From NCBI GenBank assembly GCA_002376965.1, contig DFOV01000008.1, forward strand, positions 1 through 57,190: a stretch of DNA of 57,190 bases. The letters are read 5' to 3'. Source of the DNA: Gammaproteobacteria bacterium UBA3532. GTDB taxonomy: Bacteria > Pseudomonadota > Gammaproteobacteria > Enterobacterales > UBA3532. Shown piece by piece: positions 55,845 through 57,190 of this stretch. A program made the position numbers and the translations under genes. The stretch's first letter is position 1. Each line of letters starts with the position of its first letter. The notes under the pieces were generated by a model. That model saw only the letters and a program-made list of their open reading frames with translations, was not told the origin of the DNA and did no database searches.

Positions 55845-57190
55845 TTACTCCACCACCTGCACCAACGCCCGTTTGCCTTCAAAGGCAATGGCGATCGGGT
55901 AGACGGTTTCAATACCAAGGGTATGTAACTCTGCAACGTATTGTTTTTTCTCGATTTGCTGGAGCGCCACTTCACAGGCTTGTTCGAGGGTGAGGTTATC
56001 TAATTCATCGACGGATTTAAATTCAAACACAAATCCCGCTTGGTTTTTGTCGTGAGGTATCAGGCAAACATCATAACGACCATAGCCACTTTCCCGGTTG
56101 CTTTTGATGGTATGGCTGTTCTGCAATTGCACCAACATGCCCAGGACAAAGGCGTGGTAAAAGCGTTCCGGTTGCTTGCCCTTTACATCGAAGTAACTGA
56201 AAGTATCAGCGCAAAAGTGAGAAAATGCTTTAGCGAAACTATCAAAATCCGCTTTAAGCAGCAGTGATAAAAGGCTTTCCAAGGTTAAGTCGTTAGAGGG
56301 TTGCTCATCAAACCACGCCAGGATAGCGTCTTCATAAAAAGAGGCAACTTCCACATTGGGAATGCATAAATCAACATAGATTCGCTTACCTATCAATTGC
56401 TTGTTTTTATAAGCTAAATAACCAGAAAACAACAAGAAATTCCAAACCGAGTCGTCGCTGTTGTTAATATCGCGAAACACAATATTTTCATTCAATCGCT
56501 TGCGAACAACGGCGTTATCATCCATCAACAGGTTTTCTAATTCTTGTTTTACCTTTAGGGATGCGCTTGCTATCAAGTCACGCACCAAGGCGTTGTCTGA
56601 GGTGTTGAGCCAGTATGGTTTCAAGTCACCGCGTTTTTTAGCAAAGTGCAAAATCGACCATGGATTATAAATAGTGACTTCGCCAAAGTTATAACCGTTA
56701 TACCATTCACGCACAGCAGGCAGCCTATCGGTGAGCTGATAATCAGCGAGCAGCTTGTCTGTTTCTGGCTCGGTAAAACCAAAATATTGGTTAAAATCGG
56801 CTTCTGCCAGCGAACACACTTCGATGTTATTCAGCCCCGAAAAAATACTTTCCCGCGCAATGCGCAAAATGCCTGTCATCACGCCTTTAAACAGCGAAGG
56901 GTTATCTTTAAAAGCGCCGCTCAACAGGTTGCGTAAAAATCCCACCAGTTCGTCGTAATAACCATAGGTATAGGCACTGTTTATCGGCATGTCGTATTCG
57001 TCGATGATAATAACGACCGGCTTTTGGTGATGGCGAAAAATGAGCTGGCTGAGCAGCTTAATGCTGCCTCCCAGCTCTGCGGGAGATGCCGTTAGGCGGC
57101 GGATGGCTGAAACGGCTTGCGCCTCGCTTTCATTCATTGCCACCGAGTCCAAGGCTTCACCATGCCGCTCAAATGCTTCGGCGATCAAGT
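55845..57190 (-). CDS. AAA-ATPase-like / PD-(D/E)XK nuclease family protein, partial
   Basis: The gene runs off the right edge, so its start is missing; 448 codons are visible. The C-terminal two thirds of an AAA-ATPase-like domain (PF09820 type) are seen: IIIDEYDMPINSAY (Walker B and sensor region), GVMTGILRIARESIFSGLNN and WYNGYNFGEVTIYNPWSI. The C-terminal PD-(D/E)XK nuclease-like domain (DUF1703) has GRYDVCLIPHD and FVFEFKSVDE, with EFK the likely catalytic motif. These proteins are abundant, often multicopy, and of unknown role; defence or mobile-element links are suspected. The missing ~100 N-terminal residues should hold the P-loop. Confidence 0.88.
   Translation of the reverse strand, partial: LIAEAFERHGEALDSVAMNESEAQAVSAIRRLTASPAELGGSIKLLSQLIFRHHQKPVVIIIDEYDMPINSAYTYGYYDELVGFLRNLLSGAFKDNPSLFKGVMTGILRIARESIFSGLNNIEVCSLAEADFNQYFGFTEPETDKLLADYQLTDRLPAVREWYNGYNFGEVTIYNPWSILHFAKKRGDLKPYWLNTSDNALVRDLIASASLKVKQELENLLMDDNAVVRKRLNENIVFRDINNSDDSVWNFLLFSGYLAYKNKQLIGKRIYVDLCIPNVEVASFYEDAILAWFDEQPSNDLTLESLLSLLLKADFDSFAKAFSHFCADTFSYFDVKGKQPERFYHAFVLGMLVQLQNSHTIKSNRESGYGRYDVCLIPHDKNQAGFVFEFKSVDELDNLTLEQACEVALQQIEKKQYVAELHTLGIETVYPIAIAFEGKRALVQVVE

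Noticed and set aside
1..57190. CRISPR arrays, tRNA or rRNA genes
   Set aside because: No regularly spaced 25-40 bp repeats, no cloverleaf with CCA-type ends and no rRNA-like sequence was seen on reading; the tandem repeats found have no spacers.

Overview
The window is a chromosomal segment of a Gram-negative gammaproteobacterium. Outer-membrane genes (waaA, bamB), the hisS-yfgM-bamB-der operon, ackA-pta behind an FNR/Anr-type box, and a pilS/pilR pair converging on a thiO-like oxidase (the order known from Pseudomonas) suggest an aquatic relative of Pseudomonadales/Cellvibrionales/Oceanospirillales. The genus cannot be fixed from the sequence alone. Most of the window is ordered core genome. 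No rRNA, tRNA or CRISPR array was seen.

Layout. 1-4.7 kb (minus strand): an HDOD protein, a DUF1244 protein, and ackA-pta. 4.9-8.8 kb: rluA, rhlB and a GAF/HD-GYP phosphodiesterase. 8.9-15 kb is an iron block: two bacterioferritin subunits with complementary active-site losses, a lipoprotein esterase resembling siderophore esterases, and an Fbp/Fut-type ferric ABC transporter behind a Fur-box-like site, followed by a small unknown gene. 15.4-24.5 kb: rlmJ, a MazG-type pyrophosphohydrolase, a degenerate HD-GYP protein, purL, gshA and a thiO-like gene. 24.5-30.9 kb: pilR, pilS, waaA and an antiporter with an RCK domain.

An accessory insert lies at 30.9-34.0 kb, between the antiporter gene and prfC. 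It holds a zinc-ribbon/two-TM-helix gene pair, a non-coding stretch rich in inverted repeats, and an AbiE type IV toxin-antitoxin pair whose promoter is bracketed by two matching inverted repeats. 34.1-41.8 kb: prfC, a TatD nuclease, and a translationally coupled three-gene signalling unit (periplasmic binding protein, CHASE-like histidine kinase, REC/degenerate-GGDEF/EAL regulator). 41.9-53.4 kb: hisS-yfgM-bamB-der, a MioC-type flavodoxin, yejABEF and cysZ.

The right end (53.4-57.2 kb) is accessory and eroded: an orphan BrnA-like protein, a broken REP-associated (Y1) transposase abutting the first ~20 codons of a glycosyltransferase, a secreted protein of unknown function, and an AAA-ATPase/PD-(D/E)XK protein running off the window.

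A recurring oddity is short, imperfect tandem duplication (units about 14-21 bp, 2-4 copies) at gene borders, seen at six separate places. The best leads for undescribed biology are the zinc-ribbon/membrane pair beside AbiE, the binding-protein/kinase/EAL module, and the secreted protein at the right end.
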